In this document: one piece after another, positions 17,783-25,748 of the stretch | Layout: every line of letters starts with the position of its first letter | Numbering within the stretch: position 1 is the stretch's first letter | Assembly: GCA_028277985.1 (NCBI GenBank) | Contig: JANQFG010000038.1 | Location: 32,410-96,409 of the forward strand | Direction of reading: 5' to 3' | Source of the DNA: a bacterium | GTDB taxonomy: Bacteria; Desulfobacterota; DSWW01 | DNA length: 64,000 nt | The notes under the pieces: generated by a model | Seen by the model: only the letters and a program-made list of their open reading frames with translations | Told to the model about the DNA's origin: nothing | Databases searched by the model: none | Made by a program: the position numbers and the translations under genes

Positions 17783-19130
17783 ATGTCTTCTCGCCCTTCT
17801 TCAGCACGGACACTTCGAACTCGACCTTTTGGGCCTCCTTCTTACGAACCTTCGGCGTCGGGCCGATGAACTTCCAGTCCCCGCGGAAGTGCTCGACCAC
17901 CGTGACGGTCACCGGGGTTTCCTTGCGGTTGCGTAGTTGAATCTCTACGGTCTCCTGGCGGGAGCGCTTGCTGACCTGGCGCGTCTCGAGGAGCGTGCGC
18001 TCGCCTACGATGTCAAAGGCGTTGCCCAGGTGGACGCGAACCTCTTCTCCTTCGGCCACGTGCCCGATCCGATCTTCGCCCGCAAAGGCAGCGGTCTTGT
18101 CGTCCGCTTCCTTGTACACCCGCATGCGGCCTCCCGGCAGCGGCATGCCCATGCCGTTCTCTTTGGTGTTCTTTAGCACGAGGTTCACCCGGACCTTGGT
18201 CTGGTCGCGGTCGCCGTCATAGCTGAACTCCTTGTCCGCCTTGACCGAGGAGGGCGGGAAGAGGTTGAGCTGTTTGCTCTGCCGGTCGGTGAGAGTGGCG
18301 GTACGGTCGAGTGTGTAGAGGTGGTACTCGAACAGGGGCTTCTCCTCGAAACTCGGGCCAGAGGCTTTGGCGGACATCATTGCGCCTTCCATTCGCATTC
18401 CGTCTCGGGCTCGATAGGGTTGTGGGGTGACTCTGTGCACGTCACCGGCCACGAGACGGATCCCTGCGTCCTTGAAAGAACGGCCCGAGCGGTTGTCGAT
18501 GGAGGCCCAGCCGGACAACTCCAGAAGGCCCTCCTCTTCCCGAATGGTTGCGATGTATTCGGCTTGCCACTGGATGCCCTTCGTGAGGTAGCGGATCTGG
18601 GCTTCGTGCCTTCCCGACCTCGTGGCCTCCAGCATCCAGACCAGGGAGGGTTTGGTGACCAGGCCCTCCGGAAGGGCGGGAAACTGGAGGGTCGCGATCG
18701 ATTGGCCCTTGATGACCTGCACCGCACCTTCCTCGAGCTCGAGAATCGCATCTCCGGCTTGTGCGCTGAGCAGGCTGCCTCGGTATGTCCCCCCCTCTTC
18801 GATGGTGATGACCACGGGCTGGCCGAGGTAGCGCTCCATCAGACGGCCTGTTCCTGTGAGATCGAATTCGAATCGTTGTTCGTGGAGGGTGACGGTATCG
18901 GGCGACGTCAATGATTGGAAGCGCACCGAGGTCGGTTCGATCAGGCCCGGTACGTCGGAAATCCTGACCTCCTGCATGCCCCGGGTCAGGCGAAGGCTGC
19001 GCGCCTCCTGGATCATGGCGAAGTTGTCGTTGTAGATCGTGAGTGTTGTGTTCGGCTCTTCCGCCGCGAACGCGGCGGCCGCCAGCGCAACGGTGATCCA
19101 AAGGCTCAGACAGAGAGTTGATATTCGCAC
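17754..19130 (-). CDS. Exported DUF4139 domain protein
   Basis: A 458-residue protein with a signal peptide (residues 1-22, ending AAFAA). The body, LTIYNDNFAMIQEARSL through LIEPTSVRF and later ELSGWASIDNRSGRSFKDA, is typical of the DUF4139 family, a beta-rich extracytoplasmic protein of unknown function related to the C-terminal half of mucoidy-inhibitor-like proteins. The GTG at 19130 is chosen because AGGAGG stands six bases upstream and the signal peptide begins there; a longer frame reading to 19250 runs through a palindromic repeat and is spurious. A coiled stretch near 380 carries many Lys and Glu. Confidence 0.82.
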   Translation of the reverse strand: MRISTLCLSLWITVALAAAAFAAEEPNTTLTIYNDNFAMIQEARSLRLTRGMQEVRISDVPGLIEPTSVRFQSLTSPDTVTLHEQRFEFDLTGTGRLMERYLGQPVVITIEEGGTYRGSLLSAQAGDAILELEEGAVQVIKGQSIATLQFPALPEGLVTKPSLVWMLEATRSGRHEAQIRYLTKGIQWQAEYIATIREEEGLLELSGWASIDNRSGRSFKDAGIRLVAGDVHRVTPQPYRARDGMRMEGAMMSAKASGPSFEEKPLFEYHLYTLDRTATLTDRQSKQLNLFPPSSVKADKEFSYDGDRDQTKVRVNLVLKNTKENGMGMPLPGGRMRVYKEADDKTAAFAGEDRIGHVAEGEEVRVHLGNAFDIVGERTLLETRQVSKRSRQETVEIQLRNRKETPVTVTVVEHFRGDWKFIGPTPKVRKKEAQKVEFEVSVLKKGEKTFKYQVLYMW

Positions 19131-19174
19131 AGTGATCCTCCTTGTTCTTTTCCTTATTAGGTACAGGCATTTGA

Positions 19175-19252
19175 ATTGGGGACAGCCACCGATTTCGCCA
19201 AAAATCAGTGGCTGTCCCCAATTAAGCCATAAATGGGTGGCTGTCCCCAATT
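19175..19252. repeat. Palindromic repeat family A, copy 1 (three arms)
   Basis: GGGGACAGCCACCGATTT and ATCAGTGGCTGTCCCC form an inverted pair, followed by a third direct arm, GGGTGGCTGTCCCC. It lies in the spacer just upstream of the DUF4139 gene. The same arm recurs at five other sites in this window. Confidence 0.9.
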
Positions 19253-19365
19253 AAGCCGCAGCGGTTCATGCCTCATCCTAGAGAAAAGGCACGAAGCGAA
19301 TCAATGGACTGCGTACCGGCTCATCAGGAATAACGAAGAACCGACTCATTTGGTTTCAACGACGA

Positions 19366-19767
19366 TCAGCGCTGTGCAAGAGAAGTGCTCCGCTCGGTGC
19401 GTGGATCGGGCCGGTCGCAGAAGACGAGCAGGTAGCAGTCGGAATCCCCCCTGTTCTCGATCGCATGCTCGACCATGGGTGGAAGCTCGAAAAGCCAAGG
19501 TCCTTGCCCTTCCAGATTCAACTCCTGCGGATCGGGGTGTGTAGGGGATCGCCATACGATGGTTGCAGGTCCGCCGAAAACGTACAGCCATTCGGTTGCA
19601 TCGCTGTGGTAGTGATTACCCCGTAAGGTGCCCGGCCGGATGGACACGAGGTGGTGGTTGCCGGTCTTGTCCACGGGCAGCCCCGAGGCCGCAATGGGAT
19701 TCAGTGACCAGCCCCTCTCATCGGTTCGCTTGATCTCGTTCAGGTCCACTTCCCTCGGTTCGGCCAT
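19366..19767 (-). CDS. Cupin domain protein
   Basis: A 133-residue single-domain cupin. GTLRGNHYHSDATEWLYVFGG near 47-67 is cupin motif 1, with metal-binding His/Glu residues, and PPMVEHAIENRGD near 98 is motif 2. The ATG at 19767 is preceded by GGGGGAG. It lies 38 bases downstream of the quinone oxidoreductase gene on the same strand and is probably cotranscribed. The substrate is unknown; the motif set resembles sugar-nucleotide or small-acid-binding cupins. Confidence 0.85.
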   Translation of the reverse strand: MAEPREVDLNEIKRTDERGWSLNPIAASGLPVDKTGNHHLVSIRPGTLRGNHYHSDATEWLYVFGGPATIVWRSPTHPDPQELNLEGQGPWLFELPPMVEHAIENRGDSDCYLLVFCDRPDPRTERSTSLAQR

Positions 19768-19805
19768 GCTGGGTCTCCCCCGCGAGCTTGGGCTTTCGCC
19801 GGCCC

Positions 19806-20789
19806 TTAGAAGGTGAGCACGATCTTTCCGACGTTCTCGTTTCTCTCCATTCGTTCGGTGGCCTCGTGCAGCTTGTCGAAGTCCACGACAGAGTCGATGA
19901 CAGGCTTGAGTCTTCCCTGTGCCAGGAGCGGAAGCACCTGGTGGGCAAAATCCTGGGTGGCCAGGATCTTCTCTTCGAGGGGTCGCGAGCGAAGGGTGGT
20001 TCCGATGATGTGAAGCCGCTTGGTGAGGACCGTCGCGAGGGATGTCTCCGCGCTCAGTCCGCTCATGATCCCGAACAGGATCAGCCTTCCGCAGGTCTTG
20101 AGCACGGCAAGGTTCCTCTGCCAGTAGTCGGCGCCTACGGTGTCCAGGATCAGGTCCACGGCGTTCGGGCCGAATGCTTCCTGGATGCGTTCCTGAAAGT
20201 CTTCTTCCTTGTAGTTGATCCCGGTCAGGGGCGCGAGTTCGGCCACCCGTTCGAGCTTCTCGGCACCGCCCGCCGTGCCGATCGCTCTGGCCCCCCACTG
20301 GTGCACGAGCTGGAGGGCCGCACTTCCCACGCCTCCTGCCACGGCGTGGATGAGCACCAGGTCGCCTGCCTTCATTCCGCCCTGCGAGACCAGGGCATCG
20401 TGTGCGGAGATGAATGCCTCTGGGATCGCAGCCGCATCGGTTTCACTCATGCCTTCGGGCACGGGTACGACGCATCGCTGGTGAATGACGACCTGCTCGG
20501 CATACGAGCCGCCGGCCGTGATCCCGAAGACCGGCTCCGCGCCTTTCCACTCGGTGACCGCTTCGCCGGTCTGGTCCACGTATCCGACGAATTCTAGGCC
20601 CGGGATGTCCTGCGGTGCCCCCGGTGGTGCCGGGTAGAGCCCTCGGCGCTGGAGCAGGTCAGCCCGGTTGATGGCCGTGGCCGTCACCCGGACGCGGATG
20701 TTCTCGCCCCGGGCCACGAGATCCTCCCGCTCCTGGATGACGAGGTTCTCTACTTCTTTACCGTGCTTCTCGATGACTGCACATTTCAT
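19806..20789 (-). CDS. NAD(P)H quinone oxidoreductase, PIG3 family
   Basis: A 327-residue zinc-independent medium-chain dehydrogenase/reductase. N-terminal INRADLLQRRGLYPAPPGAP (near 40) and GLEFVGYV are typical of the quinone oxidoreductase/PIG3 group. HAVAGGVGSAALQLVHQWGA near 145 is the NADPH-binding fold. No catalytic zinc cysteines are seen. The ATG at 20789 has AGGAGG six bases upstream, which rules out the much longer frame extending into sixA. It forms an operon with the cupin gene and is divergent from sixA, with about 80 bases between the start codons. Confidence 0.92.
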   Translation of the reverse strand: MKCAVIEKHGKEVENLVIQEREDLVARGENIRVRVTATAINRADLLQRRGLYPAPPGAPQDIPGLEFVGYVDQTGEAVTEWKGAEPVFGITAGGSYAEQVVIHQRCVVPVPEGMSETDAAAIPEAFISAHDALVSQGGMKAGDLVLIHAVAGGVGSAALQLVHQWGARAIGTAGGAEKLERVAELAPLTGINYKEEDFQERIQEAFGPNAVDLILDTVGADYWQRNLAVLKTCGRLILFGIMSGLSAETSLATVLTKRLHIIGTTLRSRPLEEKILATQDFAHQVLPLLAQGRLKPVIDSVVDFDKLHEATERMERNENVGKIVLTF

Positions 20790-20868
20790 GGGCTGACCTC
20801 CTGTGATAATATATCGGTTTTCGATGGCGAAGCGAAGCGAGAGGTTCCTCGAAACCGAGGAGTGAATC

Positions 20869-21330
20869 ATGCGGCTGTACCTTGTTCGACACGGCGAGGC
20901 CCTGCCCAAGGAGGTGGATCCTGAGCGCGGGTTGACCCAGGAGGGCAAACAGGATGCCGAGAAGGTCGCGAGCCTTCTAGAGGGACAGGCCATCAAGGTG
21001 GAGGCGGTCTGGGAGAGCGGGAAGAAGAGAGCCACCGAGACGGCCGAGATCATGGCGGGCGCGCTCACCTCGGAGACAGGGATCGCCCGGCAGGCCGGCA
21101 TGGCCCCCATGGACCCGGTGACGCCGATCATGGAGGAAATCGACTCCCTGGAAGGCGACTACATGCTCGTGGGCCACATGCCCTTCATGTCGATCCTGGC
21201 CTCCCGCCTGATCCTGGGAGAGGAGGACCCGGACGTGGTCATCTTCCGGGAGGCCACGGTGGTGTGTTTGGAAAAGGGGCCGAACGGCCGCTGGGCCGTG
21301 GGGTGGATGGTCACGCCCGAAATGCTTTGA
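20869..21330 (+). CDS. sixA: Phosphohistidine phosphatase SixA
   Basis: A 153-residue histidine phosphatase. LYLVRHGEALP at residues 3-13 carries the catalytic RHG, GLTQEG follows near 24, and LVGHMPFMSIL near 102 carries the second catalytic His. The length matches SixA, which removes phosphate from phosphohistidine proteins such as the nitrogen-related PTS. The ATG start and the RHG at the very N-terminus agree with the family. Confidence 0.92.
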   Translation: MRLYLVRHGEALPKEVDPERGLTQEGKQDAEKVASLLEGQAIKVEAVWESGKKRATETAEIMAGALTSETGIARQAGMAPMDPVTPIMEEIDSLEGDYMLVGHMPFMSILASRLILGEEDPDVVIFREATVVCLEKGPNGRWAVGWMVTPEML

Positions 21331-21365
21331 CGGGCCTGTGAGTTGAGGGCTTCAGCCGGGTAGAC

Positions 21366-21962
21366 TCAGCGCTTGTTCCAGTTTCCGGCCAGATCCTGGA
21401 TCCACCATCCCGGCCGGGCGAATTGCCTCCACTGCTCTGCAAAAGACTTCTGGACCTTGGGCAGGTCCTTGGCTTCGACCCCAAGCTCCTTGGCCACTTC
21501 CTTGTAGAGGTCCTTCCGGTCCGCGTTCTCCTCTTTCACGATCCGGTTGAGCTTCGCCCGATCCTTCATCGGCAGAACCGAGGCGTCCCGGACGACCACC
21601 CGCCCGTCGTTGCCCTCGCCGATGGCCCCGGCATCGAAGAAGGGTATCAGAGCGTCGAACCGCTGCTTGATCTTCTGCTTGATGGAATCTATGGCGGGGC
21701 TCGAGACCGTGGTCTCCTTGCTGCCGGCGTACGCGATCCCGGTGAGCCGCCACCGGTGGGATCCCGTCTCCTCCGCCTTCCCGCTTTCCTCCGCCTCCCC
21801 CTGCCCTTCCTCCGGCATGGCGCCGCCGCGGATGTCCTCGATGATCTGCTTGGCGGTCTGGTCCACCTCCTCCGAAGGGTAGAAGTACACATTGACCGTG
21901 AGACAGGCCGCGAAGGCGACCATCAGGGTTGCGGCAACGACGTACAGGCTCCTTGGGCGCAT
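21366..21962 (-). CDS. DUF1318 (YdbL-like) lipoprotein
   Basis: A 198-residue exported protein. The N-terminal hydrophobic segment ends FAAC, a plausible lipobox with Cys at 20, followed by LTVNVYFYPSEEVDQTAKQI, the usual opening of DUF1318 proteins. A low-complexity Glu/Gly linker (residues 48-68) separates it from the conserved C-terminal half containing IKQRFDALIPFFDAGAIGE, RVVVRDAS and ELGVEAKDLPKVQ. In E. coli, YdbL is encoded with YnbE and the AsmA-like YdbH, which together aid phospholipid transport to the outer membrane. Here the lipidated N-terminus could combine the YnbE and YdbL parts (inference). The upstream gene is the AsmA-like protein. Confidence 0.83.
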   Translation of the reverse strand: MRPRSLYVVAATLMVAFAACLTVNVYFYPSEEVDQTAKQIIEDIRGGAMPEEGQGEAEESGKAEETGSHRWRLTGIAYAGSKETTVSSPAIDSIKQKIKQRFDALIPFFDAGAIGEGNDGRVVVRDASVLPMKDRAKLNRIVKEENADRKDLYKEVAKELGVEAKDLPKVQKSFAEQWRQFARPGWWIQDLAGNWNKR

Positions 21963-22051
21963 GAGGGTTCTCCCATTGAGAAGAAGTTTTTATGTGAGTC
22001 CTTTATAGGGTTAGACGTGTCGGGCTGCAAATATATTGGACATTATAAATG

Positions 22052-22076
22052 AAAAAAAGGTGTCAGGAACCTTTTT
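22052..22076. repeat. Palindrome family D / possible terminator
   Basis: AAAAAGGTGTCAGGAACCTTTTT is an inverted repeat (AAAAAGGT and ACCTTTTT) placed immediately after the stop of the AsmA-like gene. It may work as a terminator. It resembles short palindromes that occur in many copies in related genomes, though only one copy is present here. Confidence 0.6.
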
Positions 22077-22077
22077 C

Positions 22078-25000
22078 TTACCTGCCCTCCCCGATGCGCA
22101 TGATGTCTGAGAGCCACCGGTTGAACCGGATCTTCTGGTTCCGGGTCATGACCGTGATCGGCATCGACAGGGTCGGCACCCGGAAGGGGCGGCGGATGAT
22201 CAGGTACTCCTTGTTGCCCTTTGGGAGACCGTGCAGCTCGAGCCACCCGTCTTCGAGAATGGCGCGGATCCCCATCTTGCGGTAATAGTACTCGTCGAAG
22301 AACCGGTACAGGCCCACGGAGAGCACGTTCGCAAGTTGGCTGGATCCGCCTATCCGGGCGATGTTCTCCACGGCGGTGGCGTCGATCTTCCGGGGGACGC
22401 CTCGCCTCTTGACGGTCTTGAGGTCGGCGTCAAAGGCGGTGGCGTAAGGGAAGCCTTGGCGGACCCTCAGGCCGTGGATCCTGCCCTGGAGCACGCCCGA
22501 GACCCGGCCGAACCGAAGGGGAGAGCTGAGTGCAGAGAGATCGATCGCTTCCAGGTCCACATCGAGCTGTGCAACAGGGGTGGGCCCTGGAAAACCCGCG
22601 GCCCGCATCCCGGAGAGCTTCACGGCTCCACCAAAGGTAGAGAGAGTGAGCAAGCCCTCGGTTTCGATCTTGCCATCGGCCAGGCGTACCTCCGAGAGAT
22701 CTCCGTCAAGGGTTCCCTCCAGGGGCGGCTGCATGAATTCCCGGGTGATGGGTTGAAGAGGGATGCCGGTCGCCCGGACTGTACACCTGCCCGACGGAGC
22801 GCCGGGAATCGGTGCGCGAAGCTCGATATCCTCGACAAGGAGCTCGCCGTCTCGAATCCGTAGGTCGAGCCGGCCGACAGCCTCCAGGACACCGTCTTCG
22901 AGAGCGATTCTGTCGAAGAGCCCGCTCAGCCGGCCCTCGATGGCTCTGCCGGCCACGGCCGTCGCGATGGGTTCCAGGGCCAGGCTGTCGATCGATGCGG
23001 TTGCCCTGCCCTTCGGCCGGCCCGAGCCCAGGCTGTTCAACGAGAATTCAGTGATGCTGACCGATCCTCCGGAAAACTCGACGCGCATCGGGTCTTCCAG
23101 GGTCACGCTGTCTTCTTCCACCCGAATCCGGGCATGGATCTTCGGGACCTCGAGACCTTTGAAATCGATCCCCTCGATCGATACGGTCCCGGGCGGCACG
23201 GGGCCGTCATGCGTGGGGCCGTGGGAAGTCGAATCCGTTGAGATCGAAAGAGAGAAGGGCAGGTCGACTTCGACCTTTTCGATCGAGAGGCCCTTTGAGG
23301 GATCATCTACGAGGGCCTCCTCCAGTTGCAGTCTTCCTCGGGCACGGTATGCCTGGTCCTCCACATCCAGATCCGTTGAGATCGCGAGAGCGCCGGCCCC
23401 GGTCATCTGTTCGATTTCGGGATACAACCCGCCCATGGCGTCTTGCAGGACCCGTTCGAGCAGCGCATCGAGATGGATGGGACCGGCTTCGATCTTTGTC
23501 CGGCCCCGGATCCCGTCCGGTCCCTTGGTGAGGTTTCCGGCGAGACCGACAGCCCCCACACCGTCGAGCATGAGCTTTGCGGACCTGAGTTCGAGGGCTC
23601 GGGTTCCTGCGTTGAATCGGAGGTCGGCATCAAGTCGCGGGCGGGTCCGGGACAGGTTGCCGTAGAGTTCCCCCATTACGATCTCGCCACGGGGCAGAGC
23701 TGCGCCCACGGTTACCTCAAAGGGAGAGCCGGACATGGGGACACGAAAGGTTCCCTCCATATCGATGTCGATACCTTCACCCATTCGCAGGTAGTCGGGG
23801 GAGGCGAACTGCCCGTTCAAGAGCCGGGCGGAAAAGTCGCCCCGAACGGGCGATCCCTTGTCCAAACCAACGCGTGCGTTGCCGGACAGGTGGACGCTTC
23901 CGTCCCACTGGTAGTCCGCGAGTTGGGGGGGCAAGGTAGGGCCTAGCAGAGAGACCAGGCGCGGGGCCTCCAGGGATTCGAAGGTGACCTTTGCGGTCAC
24001 TCCGTCCGGGCCATAGACACAAGATGCCTCCCGGGCGGCGATCTTGCCGACCTCGAGACGACGGGCCTCGACACGGAGTCTCTCAAGTTTTCCCGTCTGG
24101 AAGGCACCACTGAGGGCGGTGTCGAGCAATATGGGGATTTCGCCGACTGCGGCCGCCGCGATCAGGAAATCGGACGTGCGGACCGACCCCTTCATGACCA
24201 TCGATTCCATGCTGCCTGAAAGCTCTGCCTCGAAGATCGCATTTCCATCGAGTTTAGCATTCCCCGGCAAGGTGGCTCGCGGGGACAGGGCGGTTGCCAT
24301 CGCGTTCAGGTCACTGACCGTGGCCAGGACAGAGGCTGTCGTCAGCCGGGTGCCGGCGAGGATGCCGGCCAGGGATCCCCGCGTGTGGAACTCCAGGGTA
24401 TCCTGCCGACTGATCACATCCAGTGCCCAATCGGCGCGGTCTGTAAGAGTGTCGAAATCGAGGGAACCTGAAAGATCCAGCGGTTCGAGACCGGCGTCGG
24501 TCTGCTTGCCCGCCACGATCAGGCCCTCCAGCGAGGCTATCGCCTCTTCCATGAACAGGGAGAAGCCCTCGTGGCGAGGGTGAGGCATTAGGACTAAGCC
24601 ACCCATCTGCAGGTTTCCCCGGGAGAACCCGGCGTTGAAGCGTTTCTCATCCAGGGCCAGATCCTCGGAGTCAATGATGAAGTGAACCGCCTCTATTCCG
24701 TTGGGACCCGACACGGGGAAGGCGGCCCCGGCGAGAGACCCGGTAATGGGCATGTCCAGGCCTGCGAACCCAACCAGGGCCGGGAGATCCGGGACCGGCA
24801 GGACGACAGGCCCTGGGGGGGCAGAGATCGAATGAGGAGATACCTGCAGGGTCACTTGGTCGCCCTGCCCGGTTGGATCCTTCAGGGCGATCTTCAAGCT
24901 GCCCTGTTCGGCTTCAGGGCCGAGGGTCCACTCTGCGTGAATATCTTCGAAACAGACGGATCCTTCTGCCGAACGGACACGAGCGGTTTCGATATGGACA

Positions 25001-25446
25001 TTCGCCTCCCGGATCCTCCAGACCCAGTCCGGGATCTCGAGGGGGCGACCTTCGAAGGCGGCCATGCCCTGTCCGGAGCCTTCTGCCCGAGGTTCAAGTT
25101 CGATTTCCACGGCCTCGACGCGGATTTCGTCCGCGTGTGCACGAGCGAGGGCCTCGGGGCCGGAGAGGACGGCTGCATGACCGGCGTAAACATGAAAGGC
25201 GTTCTGGCCGGTCTGTCCTTCGACGGTGATTCCCTCGACTGTTATACGAAAGGGAAACTCGAACCGGATTCTCTCGATGCTGCAGGAAAAGCCTGTTGCC
25301 GCGCGAACCGTCTCTTCGGCCAGTCGCTGCATGCCCGGCGACTTGAGGACAGGCCCCATCAGCAGGGCAAGCGCCACGATGGCGAGCACCAGGGCAGCGA
25401 CCAGAGCCGCGAGGATCAGAATCGATTTTTTTATGACGGCCTTCAC
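22078..25446 (-). CDS. AsmA/YdbH-like intermembrane transport protein
   Basis: A protein of about 1122 residues with one N-terminal membrane helix (VIKKSILILAALVAALVLAI, residues 4-23) and a very long periplasmic part built of repeated beta segments (GNLTKGPDGIRG, GTFRVPMSGSPFEVTVGA and similar), as in the AsmA-like bridge proteins. The C-terminal 150 residues (VLQGRIHGLRVRQGFPYATA, ENIARIGGSSQLANVL) match the conserved end of the YdbH family. It would span the periplasm and carry phospholipid toward the outer membrane. The GTG at 25446 is chosen because the preceding frame is unlike any signal and overlaps a repeat. It is longer than E. coli YdbH (about 880). Confidence 0.82.
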   Translation of the reverse strand: MKAVIKKSILILAALVAALVLAIVALALLMGPVLKSPGMQRLAEETVRAATGFSCSIERIRFEFPFRITVEGITVEGQTGQNAFHVYAGHAAVLSGPEALARAHADEIRVEAVEIELEPRAEGSGQGMAAFEGRPLEIPDWVWRIREANVHIETARVRSAEGSVCFEDIHAEWTLGPEAEQGSLKIALKDPTGQGDQVTLQVSPHSISAPPGPVVLPVPDLPALVGFAGLDMPITGSLAGAAFPVSGPNGIEAVHFIIDSEDLALDEKRFNAGFSRGNLQMGGLVLMPHPRHEGFSLFMEEAIASLEGLIVAGKQTDAGLEPLDLSGSLDFDTLTDRADWALDVISRQDTLEFHTRGSLAGILAGTRLTTASVLATVSDLNAMATALSPRATLPGNAKLDGNAIFEAELSGSMESMVMKGSVRTSDFLIAAAAVGEIPILLDTALSGAFQTGKLERLRVEARRLEVGKIAAREASCVYGPDGVTAKVTFESLEAPRLVSLLGPTLPPQLADYQWDGSVHLSGNARVGLDKGSPVRGDFSARLLNGQFASPDYLRMGEGIDIDMEGTFRVPMSGSPFEVTVGAALPRGEIVMGELYGNLSRTRPRLDADLRFNAGTRALELRSAKLMLDGVGAVGLAGNLTKGPDGIRGRTKIEAGPIHLDALLERVLQDAMGGLYPEIEQMTGAGALAISTDLDVEDQAYRARGRLQLEEALVDDPSKGLSIEKVEVDLPFSLSISTDSTSHGPTHDGPVPPGTVSIEGIDFKGLEVPKIHARIRVEEDSVTLEDPMRVEFSGGSVSITEFSLNSLGSGRPKGRATASIDSLALEPIATAVAGRAIEGRLSGLFDRIALEDGVLEAVGRLDLRIRDGELLVEDIELRAPIPGAPSGRCTVRATGIPLQPITREFMQPPLEGTLDGDLSEVRLADGKIETEGLLTLSTFGGAVKLSGMRAAGFPGPTPVAQLDVDLEAIDLSALSSPLRFGRVSGVLQGRIHGLRVRQGFPYATAFDADLKTVKRRGVPRKIDATAVENIARIGGSSQLANVLSVGLYRFFDEYYYRKMGIRAILEDGWLELHGLPKGNKEYLIIRRPFRVPTLSMPITVMTRNQKIRFNRWLSDIMRIGEGR

Positions 25447-25504
25447 GCCAAACCCCAGCCTGGTATGCCCGATGCTACCTGCGGAAATTGCGAGGAGCTT
25501 AGGC

Positions 25505-25584
25505 GACGCGGCAATCCCCCGGCACCGAAGCCTCTGGAACTGGGGGATTGCTTCGCCCCTTTGACCAGGGGCTCGCAATGTCCC
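25505..25584. repeat. Palindromic repeat (GCAAT-type), copy 1
   Basis: Two nested palindromes occur in the divergent spacer before the O-antigen-ligase-like gene: GCAATCCCCC with GGGGGATTGC, then ATTGCTTCG with GCTCGCAAT. The second matches the repeat at 47642-47678 in inverted orientation. A weak TTGACA (25618-25623) with TAATAG 15 bases on could be a promoter for the rightward gene. The rest of 25447-25748 shows no gene. Confidence 0.6.
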
Positions 25585-25748
25585 CTGTTCAGTAGCGCAC
25601 GCCGGACCTCTGCCTTATTGACAAGGTTCCCTCGTGCATAATAGATTACCGTCTCCTCGCTGAACAAGCACCGTGAAGTGTTCTCGCTTGGCACGCTTCA
25701 TTCTTCCCGGCTTTGCAGCCTTAAGGATTCGCAATCAATACGACACGG

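Noticed and set aside
18442..19221. Second long frame on the minus strand within the DUF4139 gene
   Set aside because: It is Arg/Pro/Gly-rich, typical of a G+C-rich shadow frame, without domain signals.
19131..19250. N-terminal extension of the DUF4139 protein
   Set aside because: It translates the palindromic repeat. The GTG at 19130 has a perfect ribosome site and starts the signal peptide.
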